Notes: generated from the sequence alone by a model not told the origin. A stretch of DNA of 64,000 nucleotides from JASGIT01 sp047601665 (GCA_047601665.1 JASGIT010000001.1:1860001-1924000); one strand, 5' to 3'. Positions 10,635-18,999 are shown, counted from the stretch's first letter. Made by a program: numbers and translations.

Positions 10635-10744
10635 GTCATACCTTCTAGGGTTGCGGCGTTGCCGCCTGGGTGTGTGATGGGTTTATTTTTGGCCGACGCT
10701 CAATTAACATCAAATCAAACGTCGTTACCAATCACTTAACCCAT

Positions 10745-11662
10745 ATGCAACTGGACATGAACCTTTTGGTGGCGCTCGACGCGCTGCTGGACGAGGGGAG
10801 CGTGGGGGGCGCCGCAGCCCGTATGCACGTCAGCTCTCCCGCGATGAGCCGCACGCTGGACCGCATCCGGCACATGACGGGCGATGCCATCCTGGTGCGC
10901 GCCGGCCGCCACATGTCGCCGACGCCTTACGCGCTGGCCATACGCGAGGAGGTGCACGCCGTGGTCACGCGCGCGCAGGCCGTGCTGGCGCGCCGGCGCC
11001 GCTTCGAGCCGGCCGAGATGGAACGCAGCTTCACCATCCAGTGCCACGACGCGCTGGCCTGCGCGCTCGGCCCCGCCTGGCTGGCCAGACTGCGCCGCGC
11101 GGCGCCGCGAACCAGCCTCAGGGTGCTGGCAGAGGCGTCGATGGACACGCCGGAACTGCGCCAGGGGCAAGTTGATCTGCATATCGGCGCGGCCATTCCC
11201 CTGCAGGCGGATCTGATGCACGCCGTGCTGGGCGAAGACAAGCTCTTGGTCGCCATGCGGCCCGAACACCCTTTGGCGGGCCGCAGGCTCACGGTACGCA
11301 GCTACGCCTCGGCCGAACACGTCACGGTTTCTCGCCGGGGCAGGCTGAACGACCCGGTGGATGACCTGCTGGCTGTCCAAGGGTTATCGCGTCGCGTCGC
11401 CGCTTCCGCGCCGACGGTCGCTGCCGCCTTGTGTATGGCCGCGGCCGCCGATTTGCTGGTGGTTGTGCCGGGGTGGGTCAGCGCAGGGCTGGTCAAAGCC
11501 ATGAAGCTCAAGACGGCCGCGCTGCCGCTGACGGTGTCGCCACTGCCCATCGTCGCGACCTGGCATCGGCGCCATGACGGAGACCCCGCCCACGCATGGC
11601 TGCGCGAGCAAGTGGGAGAGAGCGTCAAATGTTGGACGACATCCCCGGTGGGGCGGCCTTGA
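10745..11662 (+). CDS. LysR family transcriptional regulator
   Basis: 305 residues. The N-terminal winged helix-turn-helix reads MNLLVALDALLDEGSVGGAAARMHVSSPAMSRTLDRIRHM, in the NodD/LinR-like subgroup that starts DLNLL. The effector-binding domain follows from about residue 90. ATG 10745 is chosen; the frame is open further upstream without a better start. It is divergent from the inositol-phosphatase-like and NADP-oxidoreductase genes, the usual arrangement for a regulator and its targets. Its 3' end overlaps a small antisense fragment of unknown origin. Confidence 0.88.
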   Translation: MQLDMNLLVALDALLDEGSVGGAAARMHVSSPAMSRTLDRIRHMTGDAILVRAGRHMSPTPYALAIREEVHAVVTRAQAVLARRRRFEPAEMERSFTIQCHDALACALGPAWLARLRRAAPRTSLRVLAEASMDTPELRQGQVDLHIGAAIPLQADLMHAVLGEDKLLVAMRPEHPLAGRRLTVRSYASAEHVTVSRRGRLNDPVDDLLAVQGLSRRVAASAPTVAAALCMAAAADLLVVVPGWVSAGLVKAMKLKTAALPLTVSPLPIVATWHRRHDGDPAHAWLREQVGESVKCWTTSPVGRP

Positions 11663-11738
11663 AGCGTTCCACGGCCACGCCGCTCAGGCCCTGCGCGTCG
11701 TAGCGGCAGTCCTGTCTGAGAGCGTGTTCAAGGTCTTT
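11625..11738 (-). pseudogene. Possible 3' gene fragment of unknown family
   Basis: Between the LysR gene and gph the minus strand holds a 37-codon open stretch, bounded by an in-frame stop upstream, with no start codon. Its end reads GLSGVAVERFKAAPPGMSSN, which looks like a real protein C-terminus. It overlaps the last codons of the LysR gene. The family is not recognised. It would fit debris left when the LysR unit entered next to gph, but chance is possible. Confidence 0.22.
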
Positions 11739-11801
11739 TCATGGATCTTCACCGGGCAAATTCAGCCAAGCATGGCGGCAGCGGATTTGCGAGGCGGGAC
11801 G

Positions 11802-12545
11802 CTACAGCGCCAGCCCGGTCAACGCATCGACGAAGCCATCCGCATCCACGCCCTGCACGGGCTGGCCGTGGTTGTAGCCGTAGGTGACGAGCACCACGGG
11901 GCAGCCCGCGGCGCGCGCGGCCTGGGCGTCGTTGCTGGAGTCGCCGACCATCAGCGTGCGCGCGGGCAGCGTGCCCAGCGCTTCGCAGGTTTTGAGCAGA
12001 GGCAGCGGGTCGGGTTTTTTCTTCTCGAACGCGTCGCCGCCGAACACGTGGTCGAAATACCCCTCCAGCCCCTTGGCGCGCAGCAGCGGCCCGGTGAAGG
12101 CCGTGGGCTTGTTGGTCAGGCAGGCCAGCCGCAGGCCCGCCGCGCGCAGCGCCGCCAGCCCTTCGGTCACGCCGGGGTAGACGCGCGAACACTGGCCGTT
12201 GATGGCGAGGTAATGGCGCTGGTAGCTTTCCCACGCCTGGGGGAAGAGTGCTCTTGCTTCTGTTTTTATAGCTGCTTGCGCACGTCCTTCCTGCGCTAGA
12301 GCATGATTCAGCACTGAATCCAGCAAATGCTCGGAGCCCTTGCCCACCATGGGCTCGATGGCGGCCTGGGCGATGGCGGGCAGGTGCAGATCGCGCAACA
12401 TGCGGTTCAGCGCCTCGGCAAAGTCGCCCAGGGTGTCGACCATGGTGCCGTCGAGGTCGATGATGGCGGCGTCGAGGCGCGCCCGGTGGAGGCTGAAAGA
12501 GTTCAAAACAGATGAAGAGAGTTGCGGAAGAAGGGGTTGACGCAA
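11802..12545 (-). CDS. gph: Phosphoglycolate phosphatase (HAD family)
   Basis: Up to 247 residues. Removes phosphate from 2-phosphoglycolate. HAD motifs in order: DLDGTMVDTLGDF (nucleophile Asp, about residues 30-42), LTNKPTAFTGPLL (motif II), KKKPDPLPLL with the motif III Lys, and MVGDSSNDAQAARAAG (motif IV). The start is uncertain: the most upstream in-frame start is a TTG at 12545, but homology starts only near LDAAIIDLDG, and an internal TTG about 39 bases later is possible. Codons for NHALAQEGRAQAAIKTEARA (about residues 80-99) come from a Comamonadaceae-type repeat, an in-frame insertion. In relatives gph lies next to rpe and trpE; here it is separated from both. Confidence 0.9.
   Translation of the reverse strand: MRQPLLPQLSSSVLNSFSLHRARLDAAIIDLDGTMVDTLGDFAEALNRMLRDLHLPAIAQAAIEPMVGKGSEHLLDSVLNHALAQEGRAQAAIKTEARALFPQAWESYQRHYLAINGQCSRVYPGVTEGLAALRAAGLRLACLTNKPTAFTGPLLRAKGLEGYFDHVFGGDAFEKKKPDPLPLLKTCEALGTLPARTLMVGDSSNDAQAARAAGCPVVLVTYGYNHGQPVQGVDADGFVDALTGLAL
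12249..12302 (+). repeat. Palindromic repeat copy (variant) inside gph
   Basis: Carries the recognisable parts TTTTTATAGCTGCTTGCGC and TGCGCTAGAGC around an inner segment, the ATAGCTG...GAGC frame of the repeat family seen at 20393, 21165, 24051, 28403, 52081 and 58489. Read on the gph strand it stays open and adds residues to the cap region of the phosphatase. Confidence 0.65.
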
Positions 12546-12629
12546 ATATTAGTGCGACAAGCGCAGCGAACCTTCGGTGCACCCGGGTTCCCTTGCGGGG
12601 TGAGGAAGCGGCGTGGGGATTGTTTCACT

Positions 12630-13685
12630 TCACGACAGCTTCGCCGCGTGCAGTACCAACAAGGCAAAGCCGCCCAGCACCACCAGCGAGAGCGTGACGA
12701 CGATGGACACGCGCGGGCCCGCGGCGGTCACGCTGCGCAAATCGACGCCCAGGCCCAGACCCGCCATGGCCACGATGGTGAGCAGGCCGCTGGCGCTGCT
12801 GGCCGCCGCCACCAGCGTCTGAGGCAGCAGGCCCACGGAGCGGATGAGCGCCAGCGCCAGGAACACGAGGATGAACCCCGGCAGGTACTGCGTGAGCGAG
12901 CGGCGCGGCGTGGCCGGCCCCGGGGCGCTGCCATGGCGGCGGCCGTACAGGATCGACAGGGTGGCCACCACCGGCCCCAGCATCAGCACCCGAATCAACT
13001 TGACCAGCGTGCCCACCTGGACGGCGGCGGTGCCCATGGGCGCGGCGGCGGCGAGCACCTGCGGCACCGCGTAGACCGTGAGGCCGGCCAGCACGCCGCT
13101 GGCGGCGGCGCTCAGGTGCAGGACATGGGCAATGACGGGAATCAGCAGCACCACCACGATGCCCAGTACGGCGGTGAAGGCGATGGCGGTGGCGACGTCG
13201 CGGCTGTCGGCCTCGATCGCCGGGGCGACCGCGGCGATGGCGGAGTTGCCGCAGATCGAGTTGCCGCAGGCCACCAGCGCCGCCATCTTGGCCGGCAGGC
13301 CCAAAGCCCGGCCCAGCAGGAAGCTGACGGCGATCGTGGCGAACACCGTGAACACGATGCCCGCCAGCAAAGGCGCTCCCGCCTGGAGGATGGCGCCAAA
13401 GCTCACCGTGGCCCCCATCAGCATGACGGCGGCCTCCATCAGCGTCTTGGCGGCGCACTGGATGCCGGGTTCGAAAGACACCGGCGGCTTCCACGCCGTG
13501 CGCAGCAAGGTGCCGATGACGATGGCCAGCACCAGCGCTTCCAGCCAGGCCCGGCCCGTCAGCGCCGCCTCGACATGCTCCAGCCCCAGCGACACCAGGG
13601 TGACGGCGCCGCACAGCGCCAGGCCGGGGAAAAGAGGGGCGAGAGGTCTTCGCAGGTACATGGCGCCATCTTCAAGCGCCACCAT
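12630..13685 (-). CDS. YeiH family (UPF0324) membrane protein, putative sulfate exporter
   Basis: 351 residues with about ten hydrophobic segments. The family core is clear: MEAAVMLMGATVSFGAILQAG, LPAKMAALVACGNSICGNSAIAAVAPAIEA with the conserved GNSICGNSAI, and the late LLTIVAMAGLGLGVDLRSV. YeiH-type proteins are annotated as putative sulfate or sulfite-related exporters, on limited evidence. ATG 13685 is used; a TTG at 13697 and an ATG at 13661 are alternatives. It is divergent from a LysR gene with a perfect palindrome between, like yeiH-yeiE in E. coli. Confidence 0.85.
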   Translation of the reverse strand: MVALEDGAMYLRRPLAPLFPGLALCGAVTLVSLGLEHVEAALTGRAWLEALVLAIVIGTLLRTAWKPPVSFEPGIQCAAKTLMEAAVMLMGATVSFGAILQAGAPLLAGIVFTVFATIAVSFLLGRALGLPAKMAALVACGNSICGNSAIAAVAPAIEADSRDVATAIAFTAVLGIVVVLLIPVIAHVLHLSAAASGVLAGLTVYAVPQVLAAAAPMGTAAVQVGTLVKLIRVLMLGPVVATLSILYGRRHGSAPGPATPRRSLTQYLPGFILVFLALALIRSVGLLPQTLVAAASSASGLLTIVAMAGLGLGVDLRSVTAAGPRVSIVVTLSLVVLGGFALLVLHAAKLS

Positions 13686-13701
13686 CAAAAAATCCAATGA
13701 A

Positions 13702-13719
13702 TTGAATAAGTTTATTCAA
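13702..13719. promoter_or_regulatory. Perfect palindrome, probable LysR operator
   Basis: TTGAATAA, two bases, TTATTCAA: an 8-base perfect inverted repeat in an AT-rich strip between the divergent YeiH and LysR genes. A further TATTGAAT half-site (13731-13738) overlaps the LysR start codon. This is the expected place and shape for autoregulation plus control of yeiH. Confidence 0.6.
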
Positions 13720-13736
13720 CAAGATATTCTTATTGA

Positions 13737-14615
13737 ATGACCTTCGATCAGCTGCGCATCTTCGTGGCCGTGGCCGAGACGCTGAACATGCGGCAGGCCG
13801 GCGAGCTCCTCCACCTCACCCAGCCCGCCGTGAGCGCGGCCATCACGGCGCTGGAGACGCGGCACGACACCCGCCTGTTCGACCGGGTGGGCCGCGGGCT
13901 GGAGCTGAGCGCGGCAGGCCGCAGCTTTCTGCCGGAGGCCCGGGCCGTGCTGGCGCGTGCCGGCGATGCACAGCGCGTGCTGGCAGACCTGTCCGGGCTG
14001 GTGCGTGGCGAGGTGCGCATCGTGGCCAGCCAGACCGTGGCCACGTACTGGCTGCCGTCGCGCATGGCGCGCTTCGTCGAGGCCTGTCCGGGCATCGGCG
14101 TGCCGCTGGTCGCCGGCAACAGCGCGACAGCGTCCGCCGCGGTGCTCGCGGGCGATGCCGACCTGGGCTTTGTCGAAGGCCATGTGGACGGCGACCTGCT
14201 GCGCGTGCGGCGCATCGGCGGGGACCGGCTCGGCCTGTATGCCGCGCCCGGCCATCCGCTGGCGGGACGCCCCGTGGAGGTTGCCGACCTGCAGCGGGCG
14301 GCCTGGGTGCTGCGCGAACCCGGCTCAGGCACCCGCGAGCACCTGAAGGCCGGCCTGGCGCACCACGGGCTGGAACTGGACGCGCTCACCGTGCGGCTGG
14401 TGCTGCCGTCCAATGGCGCGGTGCTGGAGGCGGTGGGGGCGGGCGGCCTGATCACGGCGGTGTCCGATCTGGCGGCGGCGTCGCGGCTGGCCACCGGGCA
14501 GGTCGTGCGGCTGGACTATGCGCTGCCGCCCCGCGACTTCCGCGTCATCGCGCACCGGGCGCGGCGGGCGAGCCGGGCGGTGGCCGCCTTCATGCAATCG
14601 CTCGGCCTGCCTTGA
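13737..14615 (+). CDS. LysR family regulator (YeiE/CysB-like arrangement)
   Basis: 292 residues. The N-terminal helix-turn-helix reads MTFDQLRIFVAVAETLNMRQ with LTQPAVSAAITALE, then a PBP-like effector domain (VRIVASQTVATYWLPSRMARF onward). The effector domain has the REPGSGTREHL stretch found in the CysL/YeiE/CbbR-like group. It is divergent from the YeiH gene, with the shared palindrome just upstream, so it probably controls that exporter. It ends ten bases from convergent rpe. Confidence 0.9.
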   Translation: MTFDQLRIFVAVAETLNMRQAGELLHLTQPAVSAAITALETRHDTRLFDRVGRGLELSAAGRSFLPEARAVLARAGDAQRVLADLSGLVRGEVRIVASQTVATYWLPSRMARFVEACPGIGVPLVAGNSATASAAVLAGDADLGFVEGHVDGDLLRVRRIGGDRLGLYAAPGHPLAGRPVEVADLQRAAWVLREPGSGTREHLKAGLAHHGLELDALTVRLVLPSNGAVLEAVGAGGLITAVSDLAAASRLATGQVVRLDYALPPRDFRVIAHRARRASRAVAAFMQSLGLP

Positions 14616-14625
14616 AGGGCCCCGC

Positions 14626-15306
14626 TCAGGCCAGCGCCGCCCGCATCGCGTCGATCACCGCCTTGTAGTCCGGCTTGCCGAAGATCGCGCTGCCCGCGAC
14701 GAAGGTGTCCGCGCCCGCGTCGGCCACGCGGCGGATGTTGTCGGCCTTGATGCCGCCGTCCACCTCCAGACGGATGTCCTTGCCCGAGACGTCGATGCGC
14801 CGGCGCGCCGCTTCGATCTTGCGCAGGGCCGAGTCGATGAAGCCCTGGCCGCCGAAGCCGGGGTTCACGCTCATGATGAGGATGAGGTCGATGTCCTCGA
14901 TCACCCAGTCGAGCACGTCCAGCGGCTGCGCGGGGTTGAACACCAGCCCCGCCTGGCAGCCCGCGGCCTTGATGGCCTGCACGCTGCGGTGCACGTGGGT
15001 GGAAGCGTCGGGGTGGAAGCTGATGAGGTCGGCCCCGGCCTGGGCGAACGCGGCGGCGAGCGCGTCCACGGGCTGCACCATCAAATGCACGTCGATGGGC
15101 ACGGCGCGGCCGTCGGGCGTTTTCGCGTGCGGCTTGAGCGCGCTGCAGATCATGGGGCCGAACGTGAGGTTGGGCACGTAGTGGTTGTCCATCACGTCGA
15201 AGTGGATCCAGTCGGCGCCGGCGGCGATCACGTTGCGCACTTCCTCGCCCAGGCGGGCGAAGTCGGCGGACAGGATGGAGGGGGCGATGCGGTAGGTGGG
15301 GTGCAT
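14626..15306 (-). CDS. rpe: Ribulose-phosphate 3-epimerase
   Basis: 226-residue TIM-barrel enzyme interconverting ribulose 5-phosphate and xylulose 5-phosphate. Signature parts: IAPSILSADFARLGEE at residues 7-22, WIHFDVMDNHYVPNLTFGP with the metal-binding Asp and His, DVHLMVQP, MSVNPGFGGQGFI and LEVDGGI near the end. ATG 15306 gives the normal N-terminus. It is divergent from apaG, 49 bases away, and on the same strand as gph and trpE, with which it is often grouped in betaproteobacteria. Confidence 0.96.
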   Translation of the reverse strand: MHPTYRIAPSILSADFARLGEEVRNVIAAGADWIHFDVMDNHYVPNLTFGPMICSALKPHAKTPDGRAVPIDVHLMVQPVDALAAAFAQAGADLISFHPDASTHVHRSVQAIKAAGCQAGLVFNPAQPLDVLDWVIEDIDLILIMSVNPGFGGQGFIDSALRKIEAARRRIDVSGKDIRLEVDGGIKADNIRRVADAGADTFVAGSAIFGKPDYKAVIDAMRAALA

Positions 15307-15355
15307 GTAAGGGATTGTCGCAGTTCGGAAATGGGGCGGCAGGTAACATCGGCAC

Positions 15356-15745
15356 ATGCCTATGTACGAGTTCCAGGTCGAGGTACGCCCCCAGTACCTG
15401 CCCGACCAGTCCACGCCCGAGGCGGGCGTGTACAGCTTTGCCTACACCATCACCATCAAGAACACGGGGCGCGTGGCCGCCCAGCTCATCTCGCGCCACT
15501 GGGTGATTACCGACGCGCTGGGCCGCGTCGAAGAGGTCAAGGGCCTGGGCGTGGTGGGCCACCAGCCGCTGCTGGCGCCGGGCGCGTCGTTCCAGTACAC
15601 CAGCGGCTGCCGCCTGCGCACGGCCAGCGGCACCATGCAGGGCAGCTATTTCTGCGTGGCGGAAGATGCCGAGCCGTTCACCTGCACCATCCCCGCGTTT
15701 GCGCTGGAGTCCGACGACTCCCCCAAGGGCCGGGTGCTGCATTGA
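15356..15745 (+). CDS. apaG: ApaG protein
   Basis: 129 residues, the normal length of this single-domain fibronectin-III-like protein. Conserved parts are FAYTITIKNTGRVAAQLISRHWVITDALG, the glycine-rich VKGLGVVGHQPLLAPGASFQYTSG and GSYFCVAEDAEPFTC. ApaG is linked to Co2+/Mg2+ efflux in enteric bacteria; its molecular action is unclear. Its last codons overlap the start of the next gene (TTGA), so the two are probably translated together. Confidence 0.95.
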   Translation: MPMYEFQVEVRPQYLPDQSTPEAGVYSFAYTITIKNTGRVAAQLISRHWVITDALGRVEEVKGLGVVGHQPLLAPGASFQYTSGCRLRTASGTMQGSYFCVAEDAEPFTCTIPAFALESDDSPKGRVLH

Positions 15746-17730
15746 TCGGAAGCAGCCCCCGCAAGGATCTGCCCCGCCTGCTGGCCGAATTGCAGCCGGA
15801 TGCCGCGCTGGCCGAGCGCCATCTGTGGCTGATCCACCTGCTGGAATGGGTGCGCGGCACGGAAGGCTCCGCTGACGCCGCTGTGGGCCGCGTGCGCCAG
15901 TTTGTTGCCGCGCTGGAGGCCGATGCCGGCGCGCGCGCGCGTCTGCAGGCCTGGTGGGGCGCGCTGGTCGGCCATGTGGACGTGACCACGCTGCTGGCCG
16001 ACTTCGGCTTCGCGCCGCGCTCCGCGTTTTTCAGCGAACTGGCCGCGCGGCTGCGCAACCGGCTGATGCCGACGACGCCGGAGACCATCGACGCCTCGGA
16101 ATTGTTCTCGCTGGCGCTGCCCACCGGCCTGGACGCCGAGTGGCTGGCCGCGCTGGATGAAGACACGCTGGCGCGGCTGGTGGCGCTCATCATGCCCGAG
16201 CGCCCGGACGGCGCGACCCGCTGGCAGCACGCGCTGCTGGACGCCATGACGTATTGCGCGGGCCAGATCCTCTCCACCGGCTTCGCGCCCGAATTGCGCC
16301 TGCGCATGAGCGAGGCCGCGCGCGAGGCCCAGCCCTTCCACGCGCTGATCGCTGACGTGCAGAGCCTGCGCGTGGAGGTGCTGCACCCGCTGCGCACCAG
16401 CGACCGCCTGGACGAAGCCGTGGCGCGCCTGCGCGAGCGGCTGGACGCCTGCCGCGCGGCGGCGGGCACGGTGTATACGCACTTCGAGGACAACGGCATC
16501 TCCGTGGGCCTGGTGTTCCGCCTGCGGCAGCTGCGCGAACGCATTCTGCGCGTGCGCGAGCTGCTGGACTGCCTGCTCTCGCCCACGCCCGCGCCAGCGG
16601 CGGCGCGCTTTTTCGCGCGGCTGGTGGCCGTGGGGCGCGAGCGGCGCAGCGTGCGCGCGCTGGTGGCGTCCAACTCGTCGCTGCTGGCCGCCAAGGTGGC
16701 CGAGCGCAGCGCCGAGACGGGCGAGCACTACATCACCCGCGACGGCGCCGAATACGGCGCCATGCTGCGCAAGGCGGCGGGCGGAGGCGTGCTGATGGCG
16801 GGCACCACGCTGGTCAAGTTCGGGCTCTACGCGCTGGCGCTGTCGGCGTTCTGGGGCGGCTTCTGGGCCGGGGTGAACTACGCCGTCAGCTTCGTGCTGG
16901 TGCAGCTGCTGCACTTCACCGTGGCTACCAAGCAGCCCGCGATGACCGCGCCCGCGATGGCAGCCAAGCTCAAGGACCTGCACCACAGCGGCGCGGTCGA
17001 GGACTTCGTGGACGAGGTCACGCACCTCGTGCGCTCGCAGGTGGCGGCGGTGCTGGGCAACGTGCTCGTCGTCTTCCCGGTGGGGCTGGTGCTGGCGCTG
17101 GGGTTCGCCAAACTGTTCGGCAAGCCCGTGCTCACGGCCGGTCAGGCCCACCACGTGTTCGAGACGCTGCACATCCTGGGCCCCACGCTGCTGTTCGCGG
17201 CCTTCACGGGCGTGCTGCTGTTCGCCAGCAGCATCATCGCGGGCTGGACGGAGAACTGGTTCGTGCTGCACCGGCTGCACTCCGCTATCCAGTACAACCC
17301 GCGCATCACGCGCTGGCTGGGCACGGCGCGCGCCGCGCGCTGGGCGCGGTGGATGCGCGGCAACATCTCGGGGCTCACGGCCAACGTGTCGCTGGGCTTC
17401 ATGCTGGGCCTGGTCCCGGCCTTCGCGGGGTTTTTCGGGCTGGGGCTGGACGTGCGCCATGTCACACTGTCCACGGGGCAGGTGGGCGTGGCCATCGCCT
17501 CGCTGGGGTGGGGCGTGCTGCACCAGCCCGCGCTCTGGTGGGCTGCGGCCAGCCTGCCGCTGATCGGCGCGCTGAACGTTTCGGTGAGCTTTTACCTCGC
17601 CTTCCGGCTGGCGCTGCGCGCGCACAGCGTGAGCGGCGTGGACCGCTCGCGCATTTACGCCGCCATCCGCGCGCGGCTGTTCAAGAAGCCGTTGAGCTTC
17701 TTCTTTCCCACCCGCCGCCGCGCCGCCTGA
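15742..17730 (+). CDS. Gcr-type 'site-specific recombinase' family membrane protein
   Basis: 662 residues matching the family named after gonococcal Gcr (COG4389). The N-terminal half (to about residue 340) is soluble and helical. The C-terminal half has at least six membrane segments, for example LMAGTTLVKFGLYALALSAF, VNYAVSFVLVQLLHFTVATK, LGNVLVVFPVGLVLALGFA, and SLGFMLGLVPAFAGFFGLGL. I see no serine- or tyrosine-recombinase motif, so the recombinase name is doubtful. TTG 15742 is chosen because it overlaps the apaG stop and no other start lies near; the next in-frame ATG is far inside. A strong terminator follows. Confidence 0.75.
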   Translation: MIGSSPRKDLPRLLAELQPDAALAERHLWLIHLLEWVRGTEGSADAAVGRVRQFVAALEADAGARARLQAWWGALVGHVDVTTLLADFGFAPRSAFFSELAARLRNRLMPTTPETIDASELFSLALPTGLDAEWLAALDEDTLARLVALIMPERPDGATRWQHALLDAMTYCAGQILSTGFAPELRLRMSEAAREAQPFHALIADVQSLRVEVLHPLRTSDRLDEAVARLRERLDACRAAAGTVYTHFEDNGISVGLVFRLRQLRERILRVRELLDCLLSPTPAPAAARFFARLVAVGRERRSVRALVASNSSLLAAKVAERSAETGEHYITRDGAEYGAMLRKAAGGGVLMAGTTLVKFGLYALALSAFWGGFWAGVNYAVSFVLVQLLHFTVATKQPAMTAPAMAAKLKDLHHSGAVEDFVDEVTHLVRSQVAAVLGNVLVVFPVGLVLALGFAKLFGKPVLTAGQAHHVFETLHILGPTLLFAAFTGVLLFASSIIAGWTENWFVLHRLHSAIQYNPRITRWLGTARAARWARWMRGNISGLTANVSLGFMLGLVPAFAGFFGLGLDVRHVTLSTGQVGVAIASLGWGVLHQPALWWAAASLPLIGALNVSVSFYLAFRLALRAHSVSGVDRSRIYAAIRARLFKKPLSFFFPTRRRAA

Positions 17731-17734
17731 CGGC

Positions 17735-17769
17735 GCCGCCGCGCGCCATCGCGCGGCGGCCGGTTTTTT
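17735..17769 (+). terminator. Rho-independent terminator after the apaG-gcr pair
   Basis: An 11-base perfect GC-rich stem (GCCGCCGCGCG / CGCGCGGCGGC) with loop CCAT, followed by CGG and six T, starting five bases after the stop codon. It ends the apaG-gcr transcript before the antiporter gene. Confidence 0.85.
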
Positions 17770-17781
17770 GAAAGGATTGGA

Positions 17782-18999
17782 ATGGATGACCTCCTGAATT
17801 TCTGGACGCAGTGGCTGCGTCCCTCGGCCGGCCTGCCCACGGTGCAGTGGTCGCTGCTGCTGGCCGTGGCCGCCGTGGCGGGCAGCCTGTGCCAGCGTTT
17901 CACGGGCCTGCCCAAGGTGGTGGGCTATTCGCTGGTGGGGGCGGTGGCCGGCTTCGCGGGCTTCAGCGGCGCGGTGTGGCCGCTGCAGGGCATCGGCCTG
18001 TTCCTGCTGGAGCTGGGCGTGGCCGTGGTGCTGTTCGAGACCGGGGGGCGCGTGCCGCTGCGCTGGTTCCGCCACAACCCCATGGTGCTGGTGCAGAGCC
18101 TCGCCGAGTCGGCGCTGGCCTACTTCGCGGTCCATGCCGTGCTGGCGTGGCTGGGCCTGCCCGCGCGCGTGGCGGGGCCGCTGGCGCTGATGGCCATGGC
18201 CGCGTCGCCCGCCGTGCTCACCCGCGTGGTGGCCGACACGCGCGCCGCCGGGCCGGTGACGGAGCGCGCCCTCGTGCTCGCCACCCTCTCCACGCTGTAC
18301 GCGCTGACGCTGGGCACGGCCGGGGCCGCGGGCGTGGGCAGCGAAGGGGGCTGGCTGGCGGGCTTGGGCGCGGTGGCGCGGGTGCTGGGCATGTCGATCG
18401 TGGTGGCAGCGGCCCTGGCGCTGCTGCTGCGCGTGGCGCTGCGCTACATGAGCCCGACGAGCGAGAACACCGCCATCCTGCTGCTGGCGCTGATCGCGGC
18501 GGCCACCGCCGTGGCAGCGGGCCTGGGCGGCTCGGCCCCGCTGGCGGCGCTGCTGGGCGGCATGTTGCTCAAGCAGATCCACCCCGGGCCGTGGTCCTGG
18601 CCCCGGCAGCTGGGCACGGCGTCCACGCTGCTCACCATGCTGATGTTCGTGCTCGTCTCCACCGTGGCCGCGCAGGGCCACTGGAGCGCGCCGGTGGCGG
18701 GCCTGGCGCTGGCGCTGATCGTCGCGCGGCTCGTCGCCAAGGCGGCGGGCATCGCGCTGGCCAACGCGGGCAGCGGCGCAAGCTGGCGGCAGGCGCTGTG
18801 GCTGGGCGGCGCGATGACGCCCATGTCCGCCGTGGCGCTGCTGGTGGCGTCGCAGTTCGTGGTGGACGAGCCCACCGTCGTGGGCGAGCAGATCGCCAGC
18901 GTGGCGCTGCCCGCCATTTTGCTGATGGAGGTGCTGGGCGCCGTGCTGGCCACGCTGGCGCTGCACCGCGCCGGTGAAACAAGGAAATCCGCACCATGA
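17782..18999 (+). CDS. Kef-type cation:proton antiporter, membrane domain only
   Basis: 405 residues, almost all hydrophobic, about twelve membrane segments. LPKVVGYSLVGAVAGFAGF, GIGLFLLELGVAVVLFETGG and SPAVLTRVVADTRAAGPVTERALVLATLSTL match the Na+/H+ exchanger (CPA2/Kef) fold. There is no C-terminal RCK (TrkA-N) domain, so it is shorter than KefB/KefC. It probably moves K+ or Na+ against protons at the inner membrane; the ion is not determined. It overlaps the YbdK-type ligase by four bases, an operon with an interesting functional echo: KefC is gated by glutathione, and YbdK-type proteins belong to the glutamate-cysteine ligase family. Confidence 0.82.
   Translation: MDDLLNFWTQWLRPSAGLPTVQWSLLLAVAAVAGSLCQRFTGLPKVVGYSLVGAVAGFAGFSGAVWPLQGIGLFLLELGVAVVLFETGGRVPLRWFRHNPMVLVQSLAESALAYFAVHAVLAWLGLPARVAGPLALMAMAASPAVLTRVVADTRAAGPVTERALVLATLSTLYALTLGTAGAAGVGSEGGWLAGLGAVARVLGMSIVVAAALALLLRVALRYMSPTSENTAILLLALIAAATAVAAGLGGSAPLAALLGGMLLKQIHPGPWSWPRQLGTASTLLTMLMFVLVSTVAAQGHWSAPVAGLALALIVARLVAKAAGIALANAGSGASWRQALWLGGAMTPMSAVALLVASQFVVDEPTVVGEQIASVALPAILLMEVLGAVLATLALHRAGETRKSAP

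Noticed and set aside
14518..15741. Upstream extension of the Gcr-type gene, open for 400 more codons
   Set aside because: It runs through rpe and apaG in a wrong frame. Family homology starts at about 15742, where a TTG overlaps the apaG stop.
15742..17730. A mobile element or integrase based on the name 'site-specific recombinase'
   Set aside because: No terminal repeats, no catalytic recombinase motif, and a housekeeping-like context with apaG.
15646..18966. Very long minus-strand frame (1106 codons) opposite apaG, gcr and the antiporter
   Set aside because: Low-complexity Arg/Gln/His/Gly translation with no domain; it mirrors the GC-skewed codons of the plus-strand genes.
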